A stretch of DNA of 48,160 bases from Welwitschia mirabilis (Eukaryota > Gnetophyta > Gnetopsida > Welwitschiales). Below the pieces are notes generated by a model. The model did no database searches. It saw only the letters and a list, made by a program, of their open reading frames with translations, and was not told the DNA's origin. The stretch lies in the NCBI GenBank assembly GCA_051453625.1, contig JBOZIK010000001.1:282749693-282797852 (forward strand). The letters are read 5' to 3'. This document shows positions 1 through 9,960 of the stretch, piece after piece. Made by a program: the position numbers and the translations under genes. Within the stretch, counting starts at the first letter, position 1; each line of letters starts with the position of its first letter.

Positions 1-978
1 ATTGTAACCAAATTCTTATCCTATTTAAATTTCCTTTTCTTTTCTTTTCTTTCTTTCTTTTTTTTTTAAAAATTAAATATATTATGAGTTACTTTGTCCT
101 TAATGAATCTATTTTGTAGGCATGGACATGAGTGACAGGATTATCTATTGCACTTCTTGATTCCTCAGCTCTTTTTAATGATGTTGCTTTATACTGGGTA
201 GTATTAGTGTTGTTTCTACATTGAGGACCTATTTCTCCTCAAGAAGACGAAAATTTACAACCATACTTTTCCATAATAAGGGCCATGAAAATAATTTTTA
301 TGAACACCCAGATTAAAATATCTATGAGGCCTATGTTTCTTGTGACATGAATATGCAGCTCTTTCAAGCACTTCTCTTATGTTTTTTCAAGTTGAATGAT
401 TGTAAATCAAAGAAGTCTACTGATATGATTTTCAATATATTATGTATTATTTCTTTTAAAATAAATGCCATGTTTTATTATTTTCTAATTTTTATCTTAC
501 TACTAAGTACAAGACAAANNNNNNNNNNAATTAAGATGAATACAAGAAAAACTATAGGCATAAATTTTTTTCCTTTTTTACTTATCACAAATGCAAGAAT
601 GATAGTATTTGTCAAATGATAGTATTTGTCTTTTGCATATTATAAATGCAAGAATGATGGTATTCCTCTTTTTTACATGGCATATGAAAAATGCAAGAAT
701 GGTCATCAAATGTTATAACAATCATCTTGATTTAAAAGTGATTGATCTTGTGAAGCCCAGAAAATCCTATGTATGGTGAAGAATAGCTATTTGGGTTCTT
801 TGTAGTTAACGTTGGTAAAATATTTTCTTATATCTGAAAGCCTTGATCAGTCTTTATTCTGACACTACTTTCTGAATCAGTTCATTATGATTCATAATCT
901 ATGAAAAGATGTCAGATAGTGGATTCTTTAGGGTAAACAATGATTTCTTCTCATCAGTTTTTCGTTTAGGCTTTGAGA
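1..978. other. Anonymous AT-rich sequence, no gene seen
   Basis: The stretch opens with a pyrimidine-rich run (about 30-70) and is otherwise AT-rich without a frame I can recognise. A short duplicated phrase around 'atgatagtatttgtc' occurs at about 600-630. It lies directly upstream of the gap that precedes the PWI pseudo-exon, so intron or 5' sequence of that pseudogene could lie here, but nothing in the sequence shows it. Confidence 0.5.
519..528. other. Assembly gap (10 N)
   Basis: Ten unresolved bases. Any frame translated across them is not evidence of coding. Confidence 0.99.
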
Positions 979-1592
979 NNNNNNNNNNNNNNNNNNNNNN
1001 NNNNNNNNNNNNNNNNNNNNNNNNNNNNNNNNNNNNNNNNNNNNNNNNNNNNNNNNNNNNNNNNNNNNNNNNNNNNNNNNNNNNNNNNNNNNNNNNNNNN
1101 NNNNNNNNNNNNNNNNNNNNNNNNNNNNNNNNNNNNNNNNNNNNNNNNNNNNNNNNNNNNNNNNNNNNNNNNNNNNNNNNNNNNNNNNNNNNNNNNNNNN
1201 NNNNNNNNNNNNNNNNNNNNNNNNNNNNNNNNNNNNNNNNNNNNNNNNNNNNNNNNNNNNNNNNNNNNNNNNNNNNNNNNNNNNNNNNNNNNNNNNNNNN
1301 NNNNNNNNNNNNNNNNNNNNNNNNNNNNNNNNNNNNNNNNNNNNNNNNNNNNNNNNNNNNNNNNNNNNNNNNNNNNNNNNNNNNNNNNNNNNNNNNNNNN
1401 NNNNNNNNNNNNNNNNNNNNNNNNNNNNNNNNNNNNNNNNNNNNNNNNNNNNNNNNNNNNNNNNNNNNNNNNNNNNNNNNNNNNNNNNNNNNNNNNNNNN
1501 NNNNNNNNNNNNNNNNNNNNNNNNNNNNNNNNNNNNNNNNNNNNNNNNNNNNNNNNNNNNNNNNNNNNNNNNNNNNNNNNNNNNNNNNNNNN
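979..1592. other. Assembly gap (614 N)
   Basis: Unresolved bases immediately 5' of the PWI pseudo-exon. The start of that exon is hidden here. Long open frames that appear to cross this region exist only because N is not read as stop. Confidence 0.99.
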
Positions 1593-1697
1593 AAAATTGA
1601 TGTTATTCAACCCTAGATAGCTAGCAGGACTATTGAAATTCTTGGTTTTGAAGATGAAGTCCTAATTAACTTAATCTATGGCCACTTAGACGAGAAG
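1593..1697 (+). pseudogene. PWI-domain splicing-factor fragment (SRRM1/SRm160-like), broken
   Basis: Reading from the first resolved base after the gap gives KIDVIQP, a stop (TAG, 1614-1616), then IASRTIEILGFEDEVLINLI and YGHLDEK. This matches the core of the PWI domain of serine/arginine repetitive matrix protein 1, where a basic stretch and K/Q-P-W-I are followed by 'xxRVTEILGFEDEVxIxFIxxxLE'. The family binds nucleic acid and acts in pre-mRNA splicing. The premature stop falls exactly on the W that names the domain and is one G->A change from TGG, so this copy cannot make the domain. The match ends at 1697 and GTTGGT follows, a plausible splice donor; a TTGGTTCTTTCAG acceptor-like string ends near 1773, but what follows it is not PWI sequence. 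The 5' part of the exon lies in the gap. It may be a pseudogene or a gene fragment carried by a transposon. Family call is good; the origin is unknown. Confidence 0.8.
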
Positions 1698-1793
1698 GTT
1701 GGTACACTTAGTATACCAGGAAATAAAACCACATCTAGTGAAGAACAATAACCAAATTTCTTGGTTCTTTCAGTTCTTGAATTCAAGCTATAA

Positions 1794-1946
1794 GCTATGA
1801 TGTTCATGAATACACTATTTAAGATTCTTTAACAATAAAAGTAAGCTATGATGTTCATGAATACACTATTTACGATTCTTTAACAATAAAAGTAAGCTAT
1901 GAAGTTCATGAATACACTATTTACGATTCTTTAACAATAAAAGTAA
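1794..1946. repeat. Three tandem copies of a 51-bp unit
   Basis: Units start at 1794, 1845 and 1896 with GCTATGATGTTCATGAATAC and each ends with AACAATAAAAGTAA. They differ by very few bases (for example ATGATG to ATGAAG in the third, AAGATTC to ACGATTC in copies two and three). Because 51 is divisible by three the unit could be read through, but no frame without stops is evident. The near-identity stands out against the diverged surroundings and suggests a recent local duplication. Confidence 0.95.
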
Positions 1947-1997
1947 CTTGTTTTTTAATTTTGGAATGTATCTTTCTATTGGTTGTCTTAGTGTGTT

Positions 1998-2225
1998 AAA
2001 ATATATACGAGCTCAATGGACTTAATATCGATCCCAAGCCATACGTAGAGAACGGTTACACTGGCCGCTCGCATCATGGCACTTGAGAACCATATGAACG
2101 GGGTGGGTATCCCACATATCACGGTAGAAACGGTGATATGCTAGCTCATAAAGCAGTCAGTTATTATCCATACGGCACCGTTATACATGTGCTGCATCGT
2201 TAGACAACAAAGAGGTTCATTACCA
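1998..2225. other. Less AT-rich patch with short dyads, unassigned
   Basis: This stretch is visibly richer in G+C than its neighbours and contains several CG dinucleotides, unusual for this window. It holds a short dyad (TATCAC...GTGATA around 2116-2140). I do not recognise a gene. It directly precedes the AAGGC hairpin region and may belong to the same DNA transposon-like unit. Confidence 0.35.
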
Positions 2226-2307
2226 ATAGATGTTTACTAAAAGTGAAAATTACATATTTTAAGGCGTTTATTTATTAGAACGCTTCTAAAGAGCTTTGAG
2301 ATATTAT

Positions 2308-2345
2308 CCTTTTAAGGCATTTATGTCACTAAATGCCTTAAAAGG
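2308..2345. repeat. Perfect 16-bp-stem hairpin
   Basis: CCTTTTAAGGCATTTA (2308-2323), loop TGTCAC, then its exact reverse complement (2330-2345). A perfect stem in otherwise decayed sequence is notable. Confidence 0.95.
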
Positions 2346-2475
2346 TTTTTCAGTACACTTTAAATGGCTTTAAAGGCATTTATATGTAAGAACGCTGCCT
2401 CAAATACATTTAAGGCAATTTTAGTTAAACGCCTTAAAACACCTCATAAAGGCTTCAAAGGCACTGGATTTTGAA

Positions 2476-2515
2476 ACATTAGTAGTTCTATATGGACGCA
2501 CTGATGCTATTTGTT
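2476..2515 (+). repeat. Left arm of a perfect 40-bp inverted repeat
   Basis: The 40 bases from ACATTAGTAG to GCTATTTGTT are exactly the reverse complement of 3936-3975, with no mismatch. The 1,420 bases between the arms are AT-rich and carry no recognisable gene. Flanking similarity stops abruptly at both edges of each arm. Confidence 0.97.
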
Positions 2516-2516
2516 T

Positions 2517-2559
2517 AAGGTGTGTTTCTAAGCCTTTTAAGGCATTTTAGAAACACCTT
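2517..2559. repeat. Near-perfect hairpin around AAGCC/GGCATT
   Basis: AAGGTGTGTTTCTAAGCC pairs with GGCATTTTAGAAACACCTT across a TTTTAA loop, with small bulges. It begins one base after the left arm of the 40-bp inverted repeat. Confidence 0.85.
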
Positions 2560-2579
2560 AAAATCCTATATTTCTTGTA

Positions 2580-3935
2580 ATGAATGTAAGTTTACTTATA
2601 GTTTTTCAAAGAAGGTTTTTCTTATTTTTGAGTTAACATATGAAGGCTAGTTTCACTTAAGATATCTTAATTAGAAAATGTGGATGAACTAAGGTGAAAT
2701 CTACTTTTAAGCAATGTTAACTATTTATAAAGCATTTTTATGAGGACAAGATTTGTCTTGATTAGGCTAATGAGATAATAATCCCTTCATGTACATCAAA
2801 ATTAATTGAATATGGGAAAGAGTGATTTTAAAAAAAATAATATTTCCTATCCAAAAAGTGCATTACATAATGATCAATTAAAAATTGGATTTAGTTAACT
2901 ACATCTGAGTTATAAACACTTATTGGTAATATAGCTATAATGATTTATTTTATGACATGTTAAACTACGTCAAGGCTATAAATGCCTAGCAATGCAACAC
3001 TAACTTCTTCATACATAAACATGCTTAACTCTATTGGAAGGAGATTTTATAACATTGGATGCCTAATTTGATCTAAATGCTTAAAACGAGAAACAAAGAA
3101 TGTTTCTAGAAAAAGTAAAAATTGGAATGAAAAAGGTAGAATTTAGAGATAATCTTGTGTTTTCTTTTTTTTTTTTTAACTCATATACTTAAAAAGTTTT
3201 CTTAGCTAATTTTTGATTGCTTATAGGTTTACTTATAGGATATCATGTTTATATAATAATGTAATATATTATAGTTAAAATAAAATTTTCAATAAATGTG
3301 GCCATTAACTTAGGCTTTCTATCTTTCAAATTTGTGGATGTTATAATTTCCATTAGCTTTCATGTTTTATTTTCTTTAAGATTTATAGTTTTTTCTAAAT
3401 ACTTACATAAACATCATTTGCTAGCCTTGCATGAAAATTCATTTAATCAAAAGTCCTTTTTTTAAAAATACTTTAAATTATTCTCAAAATCTTTATATCA
3501 AATTTTTTATCTTTGTAACTTTAAAGACAAAGTTTATTTTTGGTTAAGTGGTATACATCTATTTTTATAGAATATTTTTAAATTTAATGTCTTATTGATT
3601 AAAAAATTGATCAAAAAGTTTTCAAAAATGTTATATCATTTCTCTAAGTGAAAATTTTTACTTAGTTAATTTTTTCATATTGATGATTTCTTTATTAACT
3701 TCTTGCTAAGAATCTAGCAAAAGTTTGATTAGGAGGTGTCTGTATATACAAAAATTGACATTATAAGTAAGTAAAGTTTATTAATATAGGATATGAATAA
3801 ATATTAAATTTATTATTTTATTAAAAAATGATGTTTTCTACTCTTTTATTGCTTTCCATGAAAATATAAACTTTTCCTTGACATAAGTAGGTATATATTA
3901 TTTCCTTCAAAGGAACATTACAAAAGTGATAATCC
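2580..3935. other. AT-rich sequence between the 40-bp arms, no gene seen
   Basis: Both strands are dense in stop codons and I recognise no motif. This could be the body of a decayed element bounded by the 40-bp arms or simply intervening repeat sequence. Confidence 0.5.
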
Positions 3936-3975
3936 AACAAATAGCATCAGTGCGTCCATATAGAACTACTAATGT
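3936..3975 (-). repeat. Right arm of the perfect 40-bp inverted repeat
   Basis: Exact reverse complement of 2476-2515. Sequence outside the arm (CATCGGCTTTCTG...) has no counterpart beyond the left arm, so the repeat is confined to these 40 bases. Confidence 0.97.
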
Positions 3976-3979
3976 CATC

Positions 3980-4960
3980 GGCTTTCTGAAGTGGAATAAC
4001 ATAAAACTAACATCTCTGCATCATTTTAGGGCATTTATCATAATTAACGTGCTAAGTTAGAAGTAATCTAGAATAAATCTTCAAACCTAATGATACATGT
4101 CAAAAGTATAAAATAATACATCGCAATAACATGTAGCAGTAATAAGAGCAATCATGTGGAAGAGATATGACATGGCATCCATTGATGGCATCATCAATAA
4201 TTAGAGGACATGTCACTAGGTTTACATAAGAAGACAAAGAATCTTCATATATGGCTACATGCTAAAAATCATAAACTTCCTCTTTAAATAATCACCCTCA
4301 AGTAAACCCTTATGTAACCTCCTATCTAATACAATCATGACAAAGCTCTTCAAGTCTTTTCTTATTTATAATAGGGCATTGAACCTCCATTGTAATGAAT
4401 CTTTTGATTTGCTAACATTGAGAAGACTATGAGCACTAAGATGTCATGTTGTTCTAATCATATTTATTAGGGGCTAAATAATCCAAGACTAGTTGAGAAG
4501 CTCTTCTTCTTCATCTCTTTGTCCATTGATGTAATGTATACTTTTAAGTTTTAATCAAAGATTAGCTTTTCATTCTTTAATATGTTAATGATTATTCGTT
4601 TGGTATTAGTAATCTTTTGGTGGAGCTAGTTCTTAAGTTGGTTTTATTCTTTTATTATTAATGCATAGTAGAATGGTATTGGAAATGCTTAGCTAAACTT
4701 ACTTTATTACCAATTTCTTTTATTATTGAGTGGATTATTTAAGGCTACTTTTATTATTTCATAGTGACTATTATTTGATGAATCTTGTGCACTTTGATTC
4801 ATACTTTCTATGCTTNNNNNNNNNNNNNNNNNNNNNNNNNNNNNNNNNNNNNNNNNNNNNNNNNNNNNNNNNNNNNNNNNNTTCCTTTACTCCAAGCCTT
4901 AATAATTTTAGTTTATATTTTAGAATATAGGAATCCTTAGAGTAAAGGTGGAGTGAACTA
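3980..4960 (+). mobile_element. LTR-like promoter region of an unassigned retroelement
   Basis: The stretch has the layout of an LTR read on the plus strand: a CAT- and ATG-rich upstream part, a TATA-like element (TTTATAATAG, about 4366-4375) followed by GGGCATTGAACC, then a T-rich downstream part. I found no second copy in the window, no clear TG...CA ends and no convincing primer site, so the element type is not assigned. The 66-base gap at 4816-4881 lies inside it. Confidence 0.35.
4816..4881. other. Assembly gap (66 N)
   Basis: Unresolved bases inside the LTR-like stretch. Confidence 0.99.
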
Positions 4961-6221
4961 TGAATTAATTAGAACTTGGAGCACTTTCATTCCATTGCAA
5001 CATCAAGCAAAGATTAATTTAAATTCTTAACATCTAATTTTTATTTTGTTTTGAGTCTTATTATAAGTTAAAATAATCTTGTGTATTTTGTAAGATTACC
5101 ACATATATCCCTATGAAATAATTATACTAGATTCTACCTAGTTAAATCTAGTTTACTACTAACTACAAATGAAATTAAATCATCCCAAGGAGTCCATATT
5201 CTTGAGTGATATTCATTAAAATAGAGCTAAGAGATGTAGAGATGAACTACTATTCTTTATCTATTGGATCCTTCATTTTAATTTTTGAAATTGACTAGCA
5301 AACCATCCCACAGATGCATTATACCTATTAGGTTTATTAGTTAAGATAGTCCTTTAGTTTAAAATCTCAAATCGTAAGACACTCAGTCACTAAGTAATGG
5401 ACTATGAAACTAAAACAAAGTGGGACTTCTCCATGAATGAACTTGGTGAGCCCATTCTCTTGAAGAATTTCATCTAAAGCTAATAGAACATCTACAACAA
5501 TTTTATACAAAGGAGACTTAGGAAATACATAGACTCAACTATCACTTGAGGTAACATTTCTCCAATATTGATAATTATGATTTTAGTTTGAGAGTTTCCT
5601 AGGCTAAGTAAGAATCTCTTGACTTCCTTCACTTGAGAAGAATTTAAAAAAGGAGTTGGAAAATCTTAGAAATTGAAAGCCATGGAAGGATTAAAAACTT
5701 AGTATTTCAAGCTAAATTTATAGGATAAAGGTAAGAAAAATTTGTTTCATGGTATTTCTAATGAATTAAAATAAAAATTAAATGACTATATCATTAAAAG
5801 ATTTAGCATGAAATGAAAGAAAATCTAAAAATAAAAATAAATTAGAGGAAAATCTAATCTGATCTAAAAGTTTTAGATTAAACCTTTCTTTCTCTTACTA
5901 AGATTTTAATATTAAGGTATTAATTATCACTAAGGCCTTTTTAAAGAATTTCATTATTGAATATATCAAGAACCTTTATTGAAATCCATAGATAAGCTTA
6001 TCATCCACTTAAAGATTTGTTCAATGATGACTTCCAAGAAATAATATTCTTTTCTTTAAAAAAGTTTTAATTAGAAATGATTCTCCTTTTGAAGATTTCT
6101 TTAGAAGGGTAATGTAGTAGAACAAGAACCTACCATATACTAGGGAAGTCATAGGCTATTATCTTCATTAGCATCACATCAAAAAAGGGCATGCACAATT
6201 TATTAAAAACCCTTTAACAGA
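4961..6221. other. No gene seen; probable retroelement leader
   Basis: AT-rich sequence with frequent stops in all frames. It sits between the LTR-like stretch and the better-defined LTR of element G and may be untranslated leader or older repeat. I see no tRNA, promoter or repeat I can support. Confidence 0.4.
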
Positions 6222-6876
6222 TGTCTAACCCCCTTTGACTTTGTTTTTTTAAAAAGGGGTTACCTTCTTGATTCTCATATTTTTGCTATAGCAATAACTT
6301 CTAGTTGTTTAAAGATCCCCTTCAAGCTCTATCTAATGCAAGTATGAAAAAATAAATATTTTGATTCTTTATCATATCTTACATCCTACTTGTGGCTAAG
6401 TTTTTCTTGGACCCTCTTTTGAATATCTTGAAGACCATTTCAAAAGAAACTTAAAGACCCTCTTCAAGTAACTAGTCATTGCTTAAAGATTTCCTTTAAA
6501 TTTTATTAAAAGAATAATGATTTTAAAGAGCTTGAAGATCCTCTTCGATAGCTAGTAATTTATTGAAGGCTTCCTTTGATCTCTCTTTCAATTAGGAAAG
6601 TAAAAACTATTTTTATGTAGTCTTGCATTTGAAGGTCCTTCAATTTGATCAAATTCCCATTTAACAAGTTATCCCTAATCTCAAAGAGACATGTGGACCT
6701 AGGGTAAAAAGCTATAAAAGTATGGCTTTAAAGGTTATTTCCTATTCTAGTTACTATGCATTTTCAAAGGATTGTCTCACTTTATTTTTCATTATCTATC
6801 ATTGTCTCATTTATTACCACTATGCAATGGTTTCTCTTCTAGATACATTATTCCATTTTTCTTGATTTTAGATGCA
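6222..6876 (+). mobile_element. Probable 5' LTR of element G
   Basis: The stretch begins TGTCTAACCCC and ends ...TTTTAGATGCA, fitting TG...CA LTR ends, and is followed immediately by a Met-type primer site and then a plus-strand gag-like remnant. A TATA-like element lies at 6713-6720. Internally there are short direct repeats built on AAAGA(C/T)CCTCTTC (about 6455 and 6534). I found no second LTR, so the left end is tentative; the right end is supported by the primer site. Confidence 0.5.
6713..6720 (+). promoter_or_regulatory. TATA-like element of the G LTR
   Basis: TATAAAAG about 160 bases before the inferred end of the LTR, with a GTATGGC context, matching the position expected for an LTR promoter. 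Sequence evidence only. Confidence 0.4.
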
Positions 6877-6888
6877 TTAGTATTAAGC
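6877..6888 (+). other. Decayed tRNA-Met primer binding site of element G
   Basis: TTAGTATTAAGC compares with TTGGTATCAGAGC, the site complementary to the 3' end of initiator tRNA-Met: one G->A, one C->T and one lost base. It abuts the inferred CA end of the LTR, and ATGG follows as often seen in such elements. Confidence 0.55.
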
Positions 6889-6974
6889 ATGGAAAAACCT
6901 TCGATTTTTATTAACTTTATTATGTGATATCTCATACAAGAAGGTTTTAAACTCCAAAGATAACCTTACTTTAT

Positions 6975-9235
6975 TCATTATTTTTTATGCAAGGTAAAAT
7001 AATTCCTACTACAAATTTAGCTAAATTATTTGAAGACTTAAGTTTCACTAGACTGAAAGATAGAGTTGTAGAATTATAATGGGGAAATTGATTAACATTT
7101 TTTAAGGTTTACAATAATGAATAAGTTTATGGGTTTATAAAAATATTTTTATTAGTGACGATCATTTTACTTTATCTTCACAAGTTAATAATGTTGATAT
7201 TCAAGTAATACTAGAAGATATTAGAAGTATTTTAGAATTACCTATTTAAGAAAGACATATTTTATAAGCAAACAAGAAAGATGATACCCATCTCTACTTG
7301 AAACATTTTCAAAGTACTACAAACAATGATGGCAAGTGGCTATTAATAAGTTAAGGACCAAAAAGATTTTTTAACTACTAAGATTGTATCTTCCAATTTA
7401 CCCCTTGTTAGTAAAAAATAAAGATAAATGAGCATTTTAGGGGTTTATTTAATAGATGTCATTTGGGATCCCACCAATGAGAATATTAATATTTATAAAA
7501 CTATTTTTCAATATATTTATAAATTAGACTCTAGAATGAAAAATGTCAAAAAATTGATGAAGATGGTATCGGGATTCCCTTTACTGATTTAAAGGATTCT
7601 CTTTTGGAAAAATATTTCTAGATTCTTTTCTAGGAATAAAATAGTATAGAATTTTCTTTTTGTGGTAAAAATAACATCATAAGAACTTTCAACACATGCA
7701 TTTTCTACCTTTATCTAACAAGCTCTTCCTTCATAGCAGAATCATGAGAAAAACTCTAGAGAACCAATAGATTCCTCCACATTATGATAGATTGTTTTTC
7801 AACCTAGTTTGATTACTTTTTCAAGGTAGTGGAGGATGATAAATAGATTTTTTATATTTAGCAATTAATTATTGAACTTTAGAATTGTCAAAGACTCAAC
7901 AACCACAAGAAGAAAACTTAACCCTTAAATAAAAAGTATAGTTTTTAGAATTGGAAAATAAAGTTTGAAAGAAAAAGGAGCTTTTTTAAGGAATAAAAAA
8001 TATGGAATGTTACAGAAGAAAAGTTGTGTTAGGAAAAGATTGTTTAATTAAATCAATAGTCTTCTTTCCATACTTGTCTTGTAAATACTTAAGATTAAAT
8101 CATATAATTAGGAAATGAATTGCAAAGAGAAAAGAAAAAACTATGACTACATTCCTCCAATAAGGAGGATATTTTAGTAGACATGTTAAAAAGTTTGGTT
8201 TTTTTGAAATACTTTAATGCAGAATTAATTAAATTAAAATTTACAAAAATGATAAAAATATAAAAAAGATAGATATCCAATTTGAAAAAAAAATTCAAAT
8301 TCCTAGACACCTTAGGAATACCCTCATGAGGATGTAGATAAATTCATTAGCAAAATTAAAGAATACATTGCAAAGGCAGTACATATAGTTCAAAAAAATA
8401 GTGGATCAATAGAGATTAATTTTGATACAATAGCAGTTAGTGAAAAGAATTTTTAAATCAATTAATAAAGTTTTGATGCCTCAAATTCAAGATGATCTTG
8501 TCACAAAACTAAAAAAAGAGAATAATAGACTTCTTTATGAGAATAAATTATTCTGAATAAGATTAGAAAAGCAAGTAGCATATAGTTTTGATGAAATACA
8601 AGTTCTTATCAATGTAAATTTTTACCCATAAAAAATTATATGATCATTTTGATAATCATGAAAAAGTTATTAATAACATAGTTTAAAAAATAGAAATAGG
8701 GTGGAAAGATTACAGAGCAATCTATAGAATGAATAAAAAGCTTCCAATCAAAGTGATAAGTCAAAAGATGTCTTTTTCTAAAGTATGAAATAAGTTAACC
8801 ACTGCTTGTAAAGATTCAAAGAAAGATCTTATTTTATTTGCAATTATTGATTAAGATTTGAATAGATTAAAAGATCAAACAGTCAATTAGTAAAATGCAT
8901 GAGAATGATTTTAGGAACTTTTGATAATATCTTTTTAAAGAAGAAAGTAAAATGTTAAATTCATTTAGTGGTCCATGGAATTTTTTAAATTATTTTAGAA
9001 ATCAATGAATAAATTCAAGTAAACTTCAAAAATTCAAACAAATAGAAAAACTAGAAGAACTATAAAAGTAACATAGGAAAATGTATTCAAATAAAATTAA
9101 GATATCATAAACTAGAAGATCCTTTAATTCTTAAAAAGCAAATGGAGGCAATGAAAGAGACAAAAGAGGTAAAGAAGTCTAAATTAGTTGATAAACTAGC
9201 TTTGACTAAAAAAGGATCTAAAAGGTAAAACCTTA
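6975..9235 (+). pseudogene. Decayed gag-like polyprotein of element G
   Basis: One plus-strand reading line with frameshifts and stops runs from about 6975. Readable pieces are NLAKLFEDLSFTRLKDRVVE, then FTLSSQVNNVDIQVILEDI ending RSILELP (about 7160-7240), then NIYKTIFQYIYKLDSRMKNV and FPFTDLKDSLLEKYF (about 7485-7620). The 'TLxSxVxxVxIxxxxxDIxxILxLP' pattern resembles the N-terminal domain of many plant LTR-retrotransposon gag proteins (inference from memory). Near 8140-8180 the sequence looks like a zinc knuckle that has lost its cysteines and one base (NKE-GYFSR). At 8470-8560 IQDDLVTKLKKENNRLLYEN looks like a coiled coil, and a Lys-rich tail (QMEAMKETKEVKKSKLVDKL) ends near 9230. No protease or RT follows. 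It cannot encode a protein as it stands. Confidence 0.5.
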
Positions 9236-9299
9236 AGAAATTTATTTAAATTTTTAGTTTTCTTTTATGTCTTTATTAAAATAATAGATGTTCAAGAAC

Positions 9300-9868
9300 T
9301 AATAAGCAGATAAGCATGAAAAACCTAATGAGCCATTAGTAATAAAATATTTAGTTCTTAAGTTATTAAAATGTTAATATATTTACTAAACATATGGAAG
9401 TTAAATTAACCACTTCATAAATAATATGCAAACATAATAATCGAAAGGAAAGAGAAAGCAATAGGTGGTAGCTAGGAGGTAGGTACATTATAACAACTAA
9501 TGATTGTGGTTAAGGAAGTGGATTTTGTTACTCAAATAGAATTCTTATATAAAAAGAGGAGAAAGAGAGAATGAGGGGTCTTTTTGGGAGTTCTAAAAAT
9601 ACATTCTTGAAAACGATTTTAGGATAGGAAGAAGATCTAAAGAGAATAGTTATAATGCTAAACTCTATCTACATGTACCCTGAAAGGTTAGTAACCATTT
9701 TTTTAAAGCTAATTAGAATACAATTCTTATGTGGTTTCCACAAAATCTGAAAAGAGTTCATGTTTCTTTTCTTTGCTCTTAATATTAATTAAGAAAAGTT
9801 AATATTAAGATTTTGTATTTCTTTGAAGTATATAGTTCAATATTTATTTAGTAATCTCCATTTTTATG

Positions 9869-9870
<2 letters not shown>
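9300..9870 (+). mobile_element. LTR-like patch with TATA element, unassigned
   Basis: A TATA-like string (TATATAAAAA, 9546-9555) is followed by a purine-rich GAGGAGAAAGAGAGAATGAGGGG leader-like segment, typical of plant LTR U3/R junctions. No partner LTR, primer site or coding region was found, so this is a weak call. Confidence 0.25.

Positions 9871-9871
<1 letters not shown>

Positions 9872-9958
<87 letters not shown>
9872..9958. repeat. Compound microsatellite (TA)n(TG)n
   Basis: About 15 TA repeats (to 9901) run directly into about 28 TG repeats (to 9958) without interruption. Confidence 0.98.

Positions 9959-9959
<1 letters not shown>

Positions 9960-9960
<1 letters not shown>

Larger units (their letters stand above)
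2250..2570. mobile_element. Hairpin-rich, non-autonomous DNA transposon-like segment
   Basis: The motif TTTAAGGCRTTTA and its complement TAAAYGCCTTAAA recur about ten times in both orientations, giving many potential stems, two of which are listed separately. Dense inverted subrepeats of this AAGGCGTTT/AAACGCCTT type are common in plant non-autonomous DNA transposons of the CACTA and related classes. I could not define terminal inverted repeats or a target duplication, so boundaries are approximate and the superfamily is inference. No coding frame is present. Confidence 0.45.

Noticed and set aside
909-1620. Open frames of over 200 codons on both strands
   Set aside because: They consist almost entirely of unresolved bases; only the last residues (KIDVIQP) are real sequence.
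8095-8310. 71-codon minus-strand open frame
   Set aside because: Antisense shadow over the plus-strand gag-like remnant of element G, AT-rich, no recognisable feature.
6975-9235. Integrated pararetrovirus (caulimovirid) coat region
   Set aside because: A decayed CCHC-like motif and TATA element suggested it, but the LTR-like end, Met primer site and gag-type N-terminal pattern fit an LTR retrotransposon better and no movement-protein or RT motif was found.
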